Origin: Paenibacillus sp. SYP-B4298
GTDB lineage: Bacteria; Bacillota; Bacilli; Paenibacillales; Paenibacillaceae
Length of the DNA stretch: 64,000 nt
Direction of reading: 5' to 3'
Assembly (NCBI RefSeq): GCF_027627475.1
Contig: NZ_CP115484.1
Coordinates: forward strand, 1,611,501-1,675,500
The position numbers and the translations under genes were made by a program. Each line of letters starts with the position of its first letter. Within the stretch, counting starts at the first letter, position 1. The notes beneath the pieces were generated by a model. That model had not been told where the DNA came from. It searched no databases and saw only the letters and a list, made by a program, of their open reading frames with translations. This document shows, piece after piece, positions 26,280 to 34,743 of the stretch.

Positions 26280-27353
26280 ATGGAGAAGCGTGTACAACTG
26301 CTCAGGGAGCACATGCACAAGGAAGGGCTGGAGGCTGTGCTCGTCAGTCATCCAGTGAATCGACGCTATCTGAGCGGCTTCACAGGCTCGGCAGGCTATC
26401 TGCTCATCACAGAGGATAAGAACTGGCTGCTGACCGACTTTCGCTATATGACCCAGGCTCCTGCACAGGCGAAGGCCTTTGAAGTCGTCGAGCATGGGCC
26501 AAGCTTCATGAATACCGTCAAGCAATTGCTTGACGATGCGGGGATTGGCCGTGTGGGCTTTGAGCCACAGACTGTCGTCTACAGTGACTATCAGGCGTGG
26601 GCGGAGACGCTCGGATCGATTGCTCTAGTGCCGGCCCCGCCGATGATCGAGCAATTGCGGATGATCAAGGATGAATCCGAGATTGCGATTATGCAGGACG
26701 CAGCGAATCTGGCAGATGAAACCTTCCGTCACATTACGAATCTGCTGCGGCCTGGCATCTCGGAAGCGGATATTGCCCTTGAGATGGAGGTCTTCATGCG
26801 TTCTCGCGGGGCGGCCTCGTCCTCCTTCGAGACGATCGTTGCCTCGGGTGAGCGCTCTGCTCTCCCGCATGGCGTAGCTAGCGGGCGAATTATTCAAGCG
26901 GAGGAATTCGTCAAGCTTGACTTTGGCGCCTACTACAACGGATATTGCTCTGATCTGACGCGCACGGTCTATATCGGCACACAACCGACGGCCAAGCACC
27001 AGGAGATCTATGCGATTGTGCTCGAGGCGCAGATGTATGCGCTGGAGCATATTCGTCCAGGGATGACAGGTAAGGAAGCGGATGCCTTGACGAGAGATAT
27101 TATAACGCGGTATGGTTATGGAGATTGCTTCGGACACGGTACAGGCCATGGCCTGGGGATGGAGATTCACGAATCGCCACGGCTGTCGAAGCTTAGCGAC
27201 ACAGTTTTAACACCCGGCATGACGGTGACGGTTGAGCCCGGCATTTATCTCCCCGGCTTCGGCGGAGTGCGTATCGAGGATGATGTTGTCATTACGGATA
27301 ACGGGATTAAAATATTAACCTCTTCTCCGAAGCATTTTATGATGCTGTCGTAG
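26280..27353 (+). CDS. M24 family Xaa-Pro peptidase (YqhT-like)
   Basis: A 357-residue metallopeptidase that removes residues next to proline. The creatinase-like N-terminal domain (1-125) is followed by a pita-bread domain with all metal ligands in sequence: DFGAYYNGYCSDLTRT (two Asp), GHGTGHGLGMEIHE (His), TVEPGIYL and GVRIEDD (two Glu). ATG five bases after the aroQ stop, with AAAGGGAGG inside the aroQ end. Xaa-Pro dipeptidase and aminopeptidase cannot be separated with certainty. Confidence 0.92.
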   Translation: MEKRVQLLREHMHKEGLEAVLVSHPVNRRYLSGFTGSAGYLLITEDKNWLLTDFRYMTQAPAQAKAFEVVEHGPSFMNTVKQLLDDAGIGRVGFEPQTVVYSDYQAWAETLGSIALVPAPPMIEQLRMIKDESEIAIMQDAANLADETFRHITNLLRPGISEADIALEMEVFMRSRGAASSSFETIVASGERSALPHGVASGRIIQAEEFVKLDFGAYYNGYCSDLTRTVYIGTQPTAKHQEIYAIVLEAQMYALEHIRPGMTGKEADALTRDIITRYGYGDCFGHGTGHGLGMEIHESPRLSKLSDTVLTPGMTVTVEPGIYLPGFGGVRIEDDVVITDNGIKILTSSPKHFMMLS

Positions 27354-27389
27354 TGAAGGAAGACATGTATAAAATGGAGGGTTTTCAAC

Positions 27390-27947
27390 GTGATCTCAGT
27401 TAACGATTTCAAAACAGGCTTGACCGTCGAAGTAGACGGCGACATCTTTACCGTATTGGACTTTCAGCACGTAAAGCCAGGCAAAGGTGCGGCGTTCGTG
27501 CGCTCCAAGCTGAAAAACCTGCGCAACGGCAATACCGTTGAGAAAACATTCCGTGCGGGCGAGACGATCGGCCGTGCGATTATCGAGAACCGCGAGGTAC
27601 AGTACCTGTACAACTCCGGTAACGAGTACACGTTCATGGATAACGAAACCTATGACCAGTTCAACCTGGAGAAGAAGCAACTGGAATGGGAGATCAACTT
27701 CCTGAAAGAAAACATGAACGTCAATATCGCTAGCTACCAAGGCGAAATTATCGGCATCACGATTCCGAACAGCGTAGAGCTGAAGGTGATTGAGACCGAG
27801 CCAGGAATCAAGGGCAACACCGCTACTGGCGCGACGAAAAACGCGAAGGTCGAGACTGGACTGAATGTTCAGGTTCCGCTGTTCATTAATGAAGACGATG
27901 TGCTGTTGATCGATACACGCGAAGGAAAATACATCTCCCGCGCTTAG
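27390..27947 (+). CDS. efp: Elongation factor P
   Basis: Relieves ribosome stalling at polyproline stretches. The 185-residue protein begins [20 protein letters not shown], continues [20 protein letters not shown] (the loop residue is Lys32-type, in KPGKGAAF) and has the usual three beta-barrel domains ending in the signature [15 protein letters not shown] start with GGAGG upstream. Terminator follows immediately. Confidence 0.97.
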   Translation: MISVNDFKTGLTVEVDGDIFTVLDFQHVKPGKGAAFVRSKLKNLRNGNTVEKTFRAGETIGRAIIENREVQYLYNSGNEYTFMDNETYDQFNLEKKQLEWEINFLKENMNVNIASYQGEIIGITIPNSVELKVIETEPGIKGNTATGATKNAKVETGLNVQVPLFINEDDVLLIDTREGKYISRA

Positions 27948-27975
27948 CTTGTGGAGAGGTTGAAAGAAACGGATG

Positions 27976-28011
27976 ACCTGCATGGCCAGATGAGGCTGTG
28001 CAGGTTTTTTT
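27976..28011 (+). terminator. Terminator of efp
   Basis: ACCTGCATGGCC pairs with GGCTGTGCAGGT around six bases, followed by seven T. Confidence 0.9.
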
Positions 28012-28092
28012 GCCAAAAAAACAGAACATTAGTTCCTGTAAAACAGAAAATAGGATATAATTGCATAAAGAGATGGTAGAAGGAGAAGCTCG

Positions 28093-29115
28093 ATGACCAA
28101 TCCAAACAGAAAAACTGTTCGTCATGCTCATGACCGGGGTTATAAGCATTTGTTGTCCAGTAAGTCATTATTTATGCAATTGTTACGTTCATTTGTCCGA
28201 CGGGGATGGGTTGAACATATTGATGAAGCTGGTATGATAAGAGTAGATAAATCCTTTGTGCTGCCAGATTTCAGCGGTAAGGAATCCGATCTGATTTATC
28301 GGGTGAAGATTAAAGGCAAGGATGTTATATTTTATATATTAATGGAGTTCCAGTCCACAGTGGACGCCTTGATGCCGTGGCGCCTGCTGCAATATCAGGT
28401 GGAGATATGGAGGCACGAGCTGAAGGATCGGGGACAGAAGGAGCGTAATCGTGGTGACTTCAAACTACCGGTCATCGTTCCCATCGTGCTGTATAACGGT
28501 TCATCAGCCTGGAGCGCACCGCTATCCTTCCGCGAACTGCTGGCAGAGGAGCCGTTGTTTCATGAAGAGCAACTGCTGAATTTTTCCTATTTTTTGTTGG
28601 ATATTAGGCGCTATCAGCCGGAAGCTCTCGAGAAGCTATCAAATATGATTGGATCTGTGTTTTTGATTGAGCAGCATTCCAACCTGTCTGTTGCAGATTT
28701 AATTGAACTGTTCCGTAAGCTGGCACCGGTCATAGATAACACAGCTCAGGAGCAGCGGGAGCAGTTTGCGCTATGGTTGGAGCACATTATGCTGCGGTTC
28801 GGAACGGTCAAAGAGCAGGAACAGATGATCAAAAAGATGGTGTCGCAAATTCAGAGGAAGGGATTGAATGCGATGATTTCTAATTTTGAACGTAATTTGG
28901 AATGGCTGCAGCAGCAGAGTATTGAGAAGGGGATTGCACAAGGCTTGGAGCAAGGTAAAGAACAAGGGATAGAACAAGGTCGGGCAAGAGGTTTGGAGCA
29001 AGCGGCAATAAATATGCTCAAAGAGGGGCTTGACCTGCAGCTTGTTGCCAAGGTAACGGGTCTGTCCGAGCATCGGATCAAGGTATTGAAGCGTCATCTA
29101 GATGGGAAGAAATAA
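28093..29115 (+). CDS. Rpn family recombination-promoting nuclease/putative transposase
   Basis: A 340-residue PD-(D/E)XK nuclease of the Rpn (YhgA-like) family. The N-terminal nuclease domain shows HAHDRGYKHLLSSK, the acidic residue in SDLIYRV and the E-x-Q of LMEFQSTVD. The C-terminus carries a glycine/glutamine/glutamate repeat (about residues 276-305: EKGIAQGLEQGKEQGIEQG and on) and a helix-turn-helix-like end (LVAKVTGLSEHRIKVLK). Own -10 (TATAAT 28056-28061). It stands in the block that interrupts the efp-yqhV neighbourhood, with terminators on both sides, which fits acquisition by transfer. No terminal repeats seen. Confidence 0.88.
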   Translation: MTNPNRKTVRHAHDRGYKHLLSSKSLFMQLLRSFVRRGWVEHIDEAGMIRVDKSFVLPDFSGKESDLIYRVKIKGKDVIFYILMEFQSTVDALMPWRLLQYQVEIWRHELKDRGQKERNRGDFKLPVIVPIVLYNGSSAWSAPLSFRELLAEEPLFHEEQLLNFSYFLLDIRRYQPEALEKLSNMIGSVFLIEQHSNLSVADLIELFRKLAPVIDNTAQEQREQFALWLEHIMLRFGTVKEQEQMIKKMVSQIQRKGLNAMISNFERNLEWLQQQSIEKGIAQGLEQGKEQGIEQGRARGLEQAAINMLKEGLDLQLVAKVTGLSEHRIKVLKRHLDGKK

Positions 29116-29123
29116 TGAACGAA

Positions 29124-29194
29124 GATGGTTGCGCGCGTACTTTAGAATTGCGGCTGTGGGTGCCGATTTCTAGGACGCGCGCATCATCTTTTTT
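29124..29194 (+). terminator. Terminator of the Rpn gene
   Basis: GATGgttGCGCGCGT pairs with ACGCGCGCatCATC, with an inner CGGC/GCCG hairpin in the loop, followed by six T. Confidence 0.85.
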
Positions 29195-29265
29195 AATGCT
29201 CACCTCGGGCAGTTATGCTATAATAAATTATTGTATGTTAAAGTAAAGGTTAGGAGTGAACGGCG

Positions 29266-30519
29266 TTGTCATTAATAGTGATGAAGTTCGGTGGAAGCTC
29301 TGTCGGTACCCCGGAGAGAATGCAGCGGGTGGCCAAACGAATTATAGAGAGACAGCAGGAAGGTCACCGAATCGTGGTCGTCGTCTCTGCAATGGGAGAT
29401 ACGACAGATGATCTAATCGATCAATCCAAGCAGCTTAACCCGAATCCGCCTGCGCGTGAGATGGATATGCTTCTGACGACAGGGGAACAGATTTCGATTG
29501 CTCTACTCTCGATGACGATCCATCATCTAGGTGGCACGTCGATTTCTTATACAGGCTGGCAGGCCGGATTTGTAACGGATGACAATCATGCCAAGGCTCG
29601 CATTCAGGATATACAGCCGGACCGGATTTTAAAGGCGCTGGATAACGGGAATATTGTCGTAGTAGCCGGCTTCCAGGCGATGACGGAGTCAGGCGAGATT
29701 ACGACATTGGGGCGTGGCGGCTCTGATACGACAGCCGTAGCGCTGGCGGCAGCCATCGAGGCGGACATGTGCGAGATTTATACCGATGTGGATGGTGTCT
29801 ATTCGACAGACCCGCGCGTCGTGAAGAATGCTCGCAAGCTGAATGAAATCTCTTACGATGAAATGCTAGAGCTGGCCCATCTGGGAGCAGCGGTGCTTCA
29901 TCCGCGAGCGGTGGAGTATGCTAAGCATAACAATGTATGTCTCGTAGTGCGCTCAAGCTTTACGTATAATGAAGGAACGTTTGTGAAGGAGGAAGCGATT
30001 ATGGAGCAGGGCGTAGTCGTCCGCGGCATTGCATTCGATAAAAATGTGGCTCGTATCAGCATTCAGGGAGTAGAGGATGTACCGGGCGTATTGGCCAACG
30101 TATTCGGTTCTCTGGCTCAAAAGGGAATCGATGTCGATATTATCGTTCAGAGCGGTGTATCTGACGGCAAGACAGACTTCTCGTTCACGGTGTCCGGAGA
30201 TGACAAGGATGGGGCGATCGCAGTGCTTGAGAGCATTCGCGAGGTTGTGCCATATCGCGAGGTCAGCTCGGAGGGTGGACTCGTTAAAGTCTCGATCGTC
30301 GGTGCAGGCATGGTCAGCAATCCTGGAGTTGCGGCAACAATGTTTGATGCGATCTCCAAGCTTGGGGTGAGCATCAAGATGGTAAGCACCTCCGAAATCA
30401 AAGTATCCTGCGTGATTGCTGCCGAGCAGTTGCAGGAGGTTGTCCGTGCGCTCCACACCGCTTATGGCTTGGATACGGATCAACAAGTATTTGTTGGCGG
30501 TCCACAGGATCGCAGGTAG
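29266..30519 (+). CDS. lysC: Aspartate kinase (lysC-type)
   Basis: Phosphorylates aspartate, the first step toward lysine, threonine, methionine and the spore dipicolinate precursor. The 417-residue protein starts MSLIVMKFGGSSVGTPERM (kinase motif KFGGSSV), has TTLGRGGSDTTAVALA and two C-terminal ACT domains (from VARISIQGVEDVPGVLANV). TTG start seven bases after TAGGAG; -10 TATAAT at 29219-29224. No lysine riboswitch is visible in the 150-base leader, unlike B. subtilis lysC. An internal start for the beta subunit is described separately. B. subtilis dapG is the alternative homologue. Confidence 0.93.
   Translation: MSLIVMKFGGSSVGTPERMQRVAKRIIERQQEGHRIVVVVSAMGDTTDDLIDQSKQLNPNPPAREMDMLLTTGEQISIALLSMTIHHLGGTSISYTGWQAGFVTDDNHAKARIQDIQPDRILKALDNGNIVVVAGFQAMTESGEITTLGRGGSDTTAVALAAAIEADMCEIYTDVDGVYSTDPRVVKNARKLNEISYDEMLELAHLGAAVLHPRAVEYAKHNNVCLVVRSSFTYNEGTFVKEEAIMEQGVVVRGIAFDKNVARISIQGVEDVPGVLANVFGSLAQKGIDVDIIVQSGVSDGKTDFSFTVSGDDKDGAIAVLESIREVVPYREVSSEGGLVKVSIVGAGMVSNPGVAATMFDAISKLGVSIKMVSTSEIKVSCVIAAEQLQEVVRALHTAYGLDTDQQVFVGGPQDRR
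30001..30519 (+). CDS. lysC: Aspartokinase beta subunit from internal in-frame start
   Basis: An ATG at codon 246 of lysC is preceded by AAGGAGG (29986-29992) at the ideal spacing of eight bases. Translation from it would give a 172-residue protein made of the two ACT domains. B. subtilis aspartokinase II is known to be made as alpha and beta subunits from overlapping in-frame starts at this same region, so the arrangement is probably conserved. What I see is the site and frame; use is inferred. Confidence 0.65.
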   Translation: MEQGVVVRGIAFDKNVARISIQGVEDVPGVLANVFGSLAQKGIDVDIIVQSGVSDGKTDFSFTVSGDDKDGAIAVLESIREVVPYREVSSEGGLVKVSIVGAGMVSNPGVAATMFDAISKLGVSIKMVSTSEIKVSCVIAAEQLQEVVRALHTAYGLDTDQQVFVGGPQDRR

Positions 30520-30535
30520 ATAGATTACAATAAGA

Positions 30536-30586
30536 AGAGCGTGCGATCGCCAAAAACCTTGAGGTTTTGGCATCCACGCTTTTTTG
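30536..30586 (+). terminator. Terminator of lysC
   Basis: AGCGTG and GCCAAAA on the left pair with TTTTGGC and CACGCT on the right, followed by six T. Confidence 0.85.
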
Positions 30587-30619
30587 ATAGTAAGGCTTAT
30601 CTTATATCCCTTATATCAC

Positions 30620-31084
30620 TCACCCGAGCCGCTCGCTGATTAAGGCGAACACTTTGAATAAGATCGCTGTAATTCCTGCTGCCATGAGGGGACCGACGGG
30701 AACGCCACGAAAGAACACAATACCGAGGATCGAACCAATCACCAGTCCAACGATGAGCTGCGGGTCCAGCTTCAGCAGCTCCAGTCCTTTGCCATTGACA
30801 TAAGTGGCGATCGCTCCTCCTGTCAGAGCTAGCCATCCTGGCCAGGAGCTTAATGCTTGGGCAATCTCCTTGGGGGCGATCCGGCCGGAGGCGAAAGGAA
30901 CCAGCACGCTAAATGTAAGGAACAGCAAGCCTAGCTCCAGTCCCCGACGCTCTATGGCAGGTAAGTACCTGTCAAGGTGAACGAGCTTGACAATGAGCAG
31001 GACACAGGCTGCCGTTGCTATAATTGGAGATCGTCCTGCTATCCCGATAATAATTAATCCGACAAGGATAATGTCTCCGGTCAT
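30620..31084 (-). CDS. DUF441 family membrane protein
   Basis: A 154-residue integral membrane protein with four hydrophobic segments, matching the length and start ([20 protein letters not shown]) of the DUF441 family, including B. subtilis YtwI. The start is the ATG after GGAGAG; 14 codons of open frame upstream are not needed. Function unknown. It lies 85 bases downstream of the phosphosulfolactate synthase gene on the same strand, possibly co-transcribed. Confidence 0.88.
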   Translation of the reverse strand: MTGDIILVGLIIIGIAGRSPIIATAACVLLIVKLVHLDRYLPAIERRGLELGLLFLTFSVLVPFASGRIAPKEIAQALSSWPGWLALTGGAIATYVNGKGLELLKLDPQLIVGLVIGSILGIVFFRGVPVGPLMAAGITAILFKVFALISERLG

Positions 31085-31169
31085 ACTGCGTTCTCTCCGT
31101 TCCGTGGCATAGATGGATGTTTCCACTGTTCAATCTATGCCAAGCGGGCCAAGCTTATGCAGTTAGCCG

Positions 31170-32039
31170 CTAGATCATATACATGATCGCTTCGTGTGCT
31201 GCTGGCGCCTTATCCTTAGGAAAGGTATCGGAGCGCAAGCCGCGTCTTAGCGCCTCCAGTGCGATGGCATCGGAAGGCTGAATATTGCCAAGATGGACAT
31301 TAGAGCCGAGTGCTGTAATCAGATCAACCTGCTGCGACTTCAGCGGCGCTTCCCACAGCAGTCGGTGCTGTGGAAGCCTGGCGTTGATCTGCTCGAGCAT
31401 GGCATGCCGGCAGCACCCCTGCTGGTCGAACAGTCCGACATCAATGCCCGATTCGCGCGCTTCGATAATAACCATTTCTGCTCCTGCCTCCATGTCCAGC
31501 TCCGCTGTTCGCACCAACTCCTGCAGCTCAATCTGCGAGCCGCTCACCTTCTTGCCATATTCGGTGAAGATGCGTAAGCCGCGCCGCAGCCCTTCCTCAA
31601 TCAATTCGTCACGCCGCTGCCGCGACAGCTCAATCGTGCCGTCCGACACTTCGACCGCGTTAAAGCCAAGCCGCTCTAGTGTGTCAAAATAGGAAGGAAC
31701 AACATCGAGCTGTACTGCTGCTTCAAGCAGAGTTCCCCCAGTCATCATATCAATGCCATAGTGGCGAGCAAGCGCCGTCTTATACAATAGCAACTCGTCA
31801 GAATATAGAACGGATGTTCCGAATCCTAGCTTGATACAGTCCACGTAGGGAGAAGCCGTCTCCAAAAAATCAGTGAAGGCTGATCGGCCCAGCCCCTTGT
31901 CAATGACCATCGTAATGCCTCTGGCAGCCATATGCTGCCCCCGTTCTTGTACGGTCATGCTTCGGTTGCGCAAGCCCCGCTCTCCGACTGGATCGCTCAA
32001 ACGCATATCCCACATGTTGCCTTTCACCATCAAGTTCAT
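31170..32039 (-). CDS. Phosphosulfolactate synthase (ComA family)
   Basis: Adds sulfite to phosphoenolpyruvate to give (2R)-phospho-3-sulfolactate. In Bacillus this leads to sulfolactate stored in spores (YitD); in archaea it leads to coenzyme M. The 289-residue TIM-barrel protein has TMVIDKGLG, YVDCIKLGFGTS, TEYGKKVSG and VIIEARESG segments of the family. Start ATG about nine bases after TAAGGGG. The later pathway genes are not in the window, so the use of the product here is inferred from the sporulating lifestyle. Confidence 0.88.
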   Translation of the reverse strand: MNLMVKGNMWDMRLSDPVGERGLRNRSMTVQERGQHMAARGITMVIDKGLGRSAFTDFLETASPYVDCIKLGFGTSVLYSDELLLYKTALARHYGIDMMTGGTLLEAAVQLDVVPSYFDTLERLGFNAVEVSDGTIELSRQRRDELIEEGLRRGLRIFTEYGKKVSGSQIELQELVRTAELDMEAGAEMVIIEARESGIDVGLFDQQGCCRHAMLEQINARLPQHRLLWEAPLKSQQVDLITALGSNVHLGNIQPSDAIALEALRRGLRSDTFPKDKAPAAHEAIMYMI

Positions 32040-32198
32040 ATGCCCATGCCCCTTACTTCGCAAGTGTTGAGGATGGAAAACTTCCAACCATGACTTTACT
32101 ATATGCCAGAGAGTCTGGGCGGGTGTCATCATGCCTAAAATCAGACAAGCCTGCATATAGATAGAGCATCATCTGATTGCCGGAAAGGAGCGCAGACA

Positions 32199-32465
32199 AT
32201 GCTCAACAAAATTGTGATGGGAATGGCTTCGCTGAGGCTGTTCTCAGGCAGTCTGGAAATCATCGCGGCAATTATCATGCTGCGGCTTAACCAGATTGAC
32301 AAGGCGCTGGTCGTGAATTCGTCACTGGCGCTAGTGGGTCCGCTTATTCTGATCTCGACAACAACACTGGGCTTGGTCGGCTTATCTGACAAGCTGTCAC
32401 TGGATAAATTCGTATGGGTGCTGGCTGGAGTGGCCTGTCTGATGATCGGCATTTTGAAGAAATAG
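32199..32465 (+). CDS. yqhV: YqhV-like DUF2619 membrane protein
   Basis: An 88-residue protein with three hydrophobic segments (residues about 12-32, 40-60 and 70-86). In B. subtilis yqhV lies between efp and spoIIIAA; here the spoIIIAA side is conserved but the efp side is displaced by about 4 kb. AAAGGAG is placed well before the ATG. Role unknown; possibly linked to sporulation by position. Confidence 0.85.
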   Translation: MLNKIVMGMASLRLFSGSLEIIAAIIMLRLNQIDKALVVNSSLALVGPLILISTTTLGLVGLSDKLSLDKFVWVLAGVACLMIGILKK

Positions 32466-32482
32466 GGGGCTCAGGTAGCTTG

Positions 32483-32511
32483 GCATAATCTATGGACAGG
32501 TTTCATAGAAT
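32483..32511 (+). promoter_or_regulatory. Sigma-E-like promoter of the spoIIIA operon
   Basis: GCATAAT, 14 bases, CATAGAAT. This fits the sigma-E pattern (KMATATT-N14/15-CATACAMT) with one mismatch in each box. B. subtilis spoIIIA is known to be mother-cell sigma-E dependent. Confidence 0.65.
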
Positions 32512-32553
32512 GAGATAAGCAAGAGCAAGGACATACATCCGGGAGGGCTGAGG

Positions 32554-33576
32554 ATGATGAACCGCATCATGCATCTGCTGCCGCAGGAGCTGGCTGGAAT
32601 AATCGCGCAGTTGCCAATGAGCAGCATGCGGGAGCTGGAGGAGATTCGCATTCGACAGGACAGGCCGCTGGAGGTTGGCTTCGGGGGGAGGTTCCAGTTC
32701 GCTGGAGCGGACGGCTCCTTGCATTCCAGACCCGAGCTGGCTTACAGGCCGGATCAGACCGTATGCAGCAAGCTGCTGGAGAGGATTACGAACCACTCCT
32801 TGTATGCGATGGAGGAGGAGCTCAAGCGAGGATATATAACGGTAGCCGGGGGGCACCGAATTGGTCTGGCCGGACGAACGATTCTGAATCAAGGGGAAGT
32901 CAAAGCGATTCGTGAGATTGGCGGCTTCAATATCCGGATTGCCAGAGAAATTCACGGCGCTTGCGCAGGTTTGCTGCCGAAGCTGCTCGATTGGCCACGC
33001 AAAACGTTGCTGCCGACGCTTCTCATCGGGCCGCCGCAGCAAGGCAAGACGACCGTGATTCGCGATCTGGCACGCTGCATCAGCGCTGGAAGCTGGGAGC
33101 ATCCGGCCGCAGCCTCTTGGCCGGGGCGCAAGGTTGGCGTTGTCGACGAGCGTTCGGAGATTGCCGCGAGTGTGCGCGGTGTTCCGTCCTTCGATCTGGG
33201 ACCGCGCGCAGATGTGATGGATGCCTGCCCGAAGGCGGAGGGGATGATGATGCTGCTGCGGTCGATGTCTCCGGAAGTCATCGTGGTGGACGAGATCGGG
33301 CGGCAGGAAGACGCAGAGGCCGTGAGGGAGGCCGCGCATGCCGGTGTATGTGTTGTTGCGACCGCTCACGCCTATGATCTGGAGGATGCAAGAGGGCGCC
33401 CTGTACTGCGTTCACTGATTGATGAAGGTGTATTTGCCGCAGCAGCAAGACTGCGCAAGTCTCAGGCGGGCATTGAATTCGACGTCATCTCGCTGCGCAG
33501 AGCGGGGGCGCCTGCAGCCAGAGAGCCAACGCTGTCGGAACAGAAGCAAGCGATCGCCAGAGGACAGCCGCGATGA
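32554..33576 (+). CDS. spoIIIAA: Stage III sporulation protein AA (ATPase)
   Basis: Type II/IV secretion-like ATPase of the channel that links mother cell and forespore. The 340-residue protein has a Walker A GPPQQGKTT (about residue 156), a Walker-B-like VIVVDEIG, and the N-terminal region expected for SpoIIIAA. GGGAGGG is six bases before the first of two adjacent ATGs. First gene of the complete eight-gene operon; overlaps spoIIIAB by four bases. Confidence 0.95.
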   Translation: MMNRIMHLLPQELAGIIAQLPMSSMRELEEIRIRQDRPLEVGFGGRFQFAGADGSLHSRPELAYRPDQTVCSKLLERITNHSLYAMEEELKRGYITVAGGHRIGLAGRTILNQGEVKAIREIGGFNIRIAREIHGACAGLLPKLLDWPRKTLLPTLLIGPPQQGKTTVIRDLARCISAGSWEHPAAASWPGRKVGVVDERSEIAASVRGVPSFDLGPRADVMDACPKAEGMMMLLRSMSPEVIVVDEIGRQEDAEAVREAAHAGVCVVATAHAYDLEDARGRPVLRSLIDEGVFAAAARLRKSQAGIEFDVISLRRAGAPAAREPTLSEQKQAIARGQPR

Positions 33577-34091
33577 TCAAGCTCGCCGGCGCGCTGCTGG
33601 TGCTGTTCGCAGGCACGATGATCGGCTTCTATCAAGCGGGTCGCTTCGCGGCTAGACCACGTCAGCTTGCACAGCTTGCCTATGTGCTGCAGCGATTAGA
33701 GACGGAGATTAGCTACGGATATACACCGTTGCCAGAGGCGTTGCTGCGTGCGGCCGAGTCAGGCGTGGAGCCCGTCGCTGGCGTACTGCGAGAAGCAGCG
33801 CGCAGACTGGCTGAGCAGCCCGATTCATCATTTAGAGAGAGCTGGGAAGCTGCGGTCACCGATCGATGGGGCGACACGGCGATGCGTTCCAACGAACAGA
33901 CCATCGTGCTGCGGCTCGGCCCGGTTCTGGGCATTAGCGACCGGGAGGATCAGATGAAGCATTTGCGGTTGGCGCTGCTGCAACTGAAATCAGAGGAAGA
34001 GGCGGCGCGGGAAGACCAGACGAGGTATGAGAAGATGAGCAAGAGCCTTGGCCTGCTCTTGGCTGCGCTGATCGTCATTCTGATGATGTAA
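33573..34091 (+). CDS. spoIIIAB: Stage III sporulation protein AB
   Basis: A 172-residue membrane protein with helices at each end (residues about 3-20 and 155-171) and a cytoplasmic helical domain similar to type II secretion GspF-like proteins. ATGA overlap with spoIIIAA indicates coupling. The sequence FYQAGRFAARPRQLAQLAYV and the pattern LETEISYGYTPLPEAL are typical of SpoIIIAB. Confidence 0.93.
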   Translation: MIKLAGALLVLFAGTMIGFYQAGRFAARPRQLAQLAYVLQRLETEISYGYTPLPEALLRAAESGVEPVAGVLREAARRLAEQPDSSFRESWEAAVTDRWGDTAMRSNEQTIVLRLGPVLGISDREDQMKHLRLALLQLKSEEEAAREDQTRYEKMSKSLGLLLAALIVILMM

Positions 34092-34106
34092 TGGGGTGCC
34101 GGAATA

Positions 34107-34310
34107 ATGAACATGGATGTCAGCGCTATTTTTCAGATTGCGGGTATCGGAATTATTATTGCAATGATTCACACGGTGCTCAAGCAGATGGGCAAGGAGG
34201 ATATGGCCCATTGGGTAACGGTAATCGGATTTGTCGTGGTGCTGTTTATGGTTGTTCGTCTTCTCAATGAGCTGTTCCAAGAAATCAAGACGATCTTTCT
34301 GTTCCAGTAG
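34107..34310 (+). CDS. spoIIIAC: Stage III sporulation protein AC
   Basis: A 67-residue protein with two membrane helices: VSAIFQIAGIGIIIAMIHTV and WVTVIGFVVVLFMVVRLLNE. Length and helix pattern equal SpoIIIAC. Component of the mother-cell membrane part of the feeding channel. Separated from spoIIIAB by 15 bases. Confidence 0.94.
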   Translation: MNMDVSAIFQIAGIGIIIAMIHTVLKQMGKEDMAHWVTVIGFVVVLFMVVRLLNELFQEIKTIFLFQ

Positions 34311-34346
34311 CCTAGCAAGCTTGAATCTGCACTGAGGTGACCCAGC

Positions 34347-34742
34347 ATGGAAATGATCCAGATTGTCGGACTCGGCCTGATCGCCACGATTCTCATCCTT
34401 GTTGTTCGCGAGCAAAAGCCGATCTTCGCTTTCGTGCTGGCTGCTTTTACCGGCGTCTACCTGTTTCTGTTTCTAATCGGCAAAATCGATACGGTCATCA
34501 CGATGATTGAGCATCTGGCCAATCGCTCCGGTATACCCGGCATCTACATGGCGACGGTGTTGAAGATTATCGGTATTGCCTATATCGCTGAATTTGGTGC
34601 ACAGATTGTGCGCGATGCTGGACAGGAGAGCATTGCCGCCAAGATCGAGTTTGCCGGGAAGGTGCTTATTCTTGTGATGGCGGTGCCGATCATCAGTGTC
34701 ATCGTGGAGACGGTGTTGAATCTGCTTCCGGCGGGAGGATAG
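34347..34742 (+). CDS. spoIIIAD: Stage III sporulation protein AD
   Basis: A 131-residue membrane protein related to SpoIIIAC, with four hydrophobic segments including MEMIQIVGLGLIATILILVV and the family segment IYMATVLKIIGIAYIAEFGA. ATG with GAGGTGAC upstream. It is directly followed by spoIIIAE (1-base gap). Confidence 0.94.
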   Translation: MEMIQIVGLGLIATILILVVREQKPIFAFVLAAFTGVYLFLFLIGKIDTVITMIEHLANRSGIPGIYMATVLKIIGIAYIAEFGAQIVRDAGQESIAAKIEFAGKVLILVMAVPIISVIVETVLNLLPAGG

Positions 34743-34743
34743 C

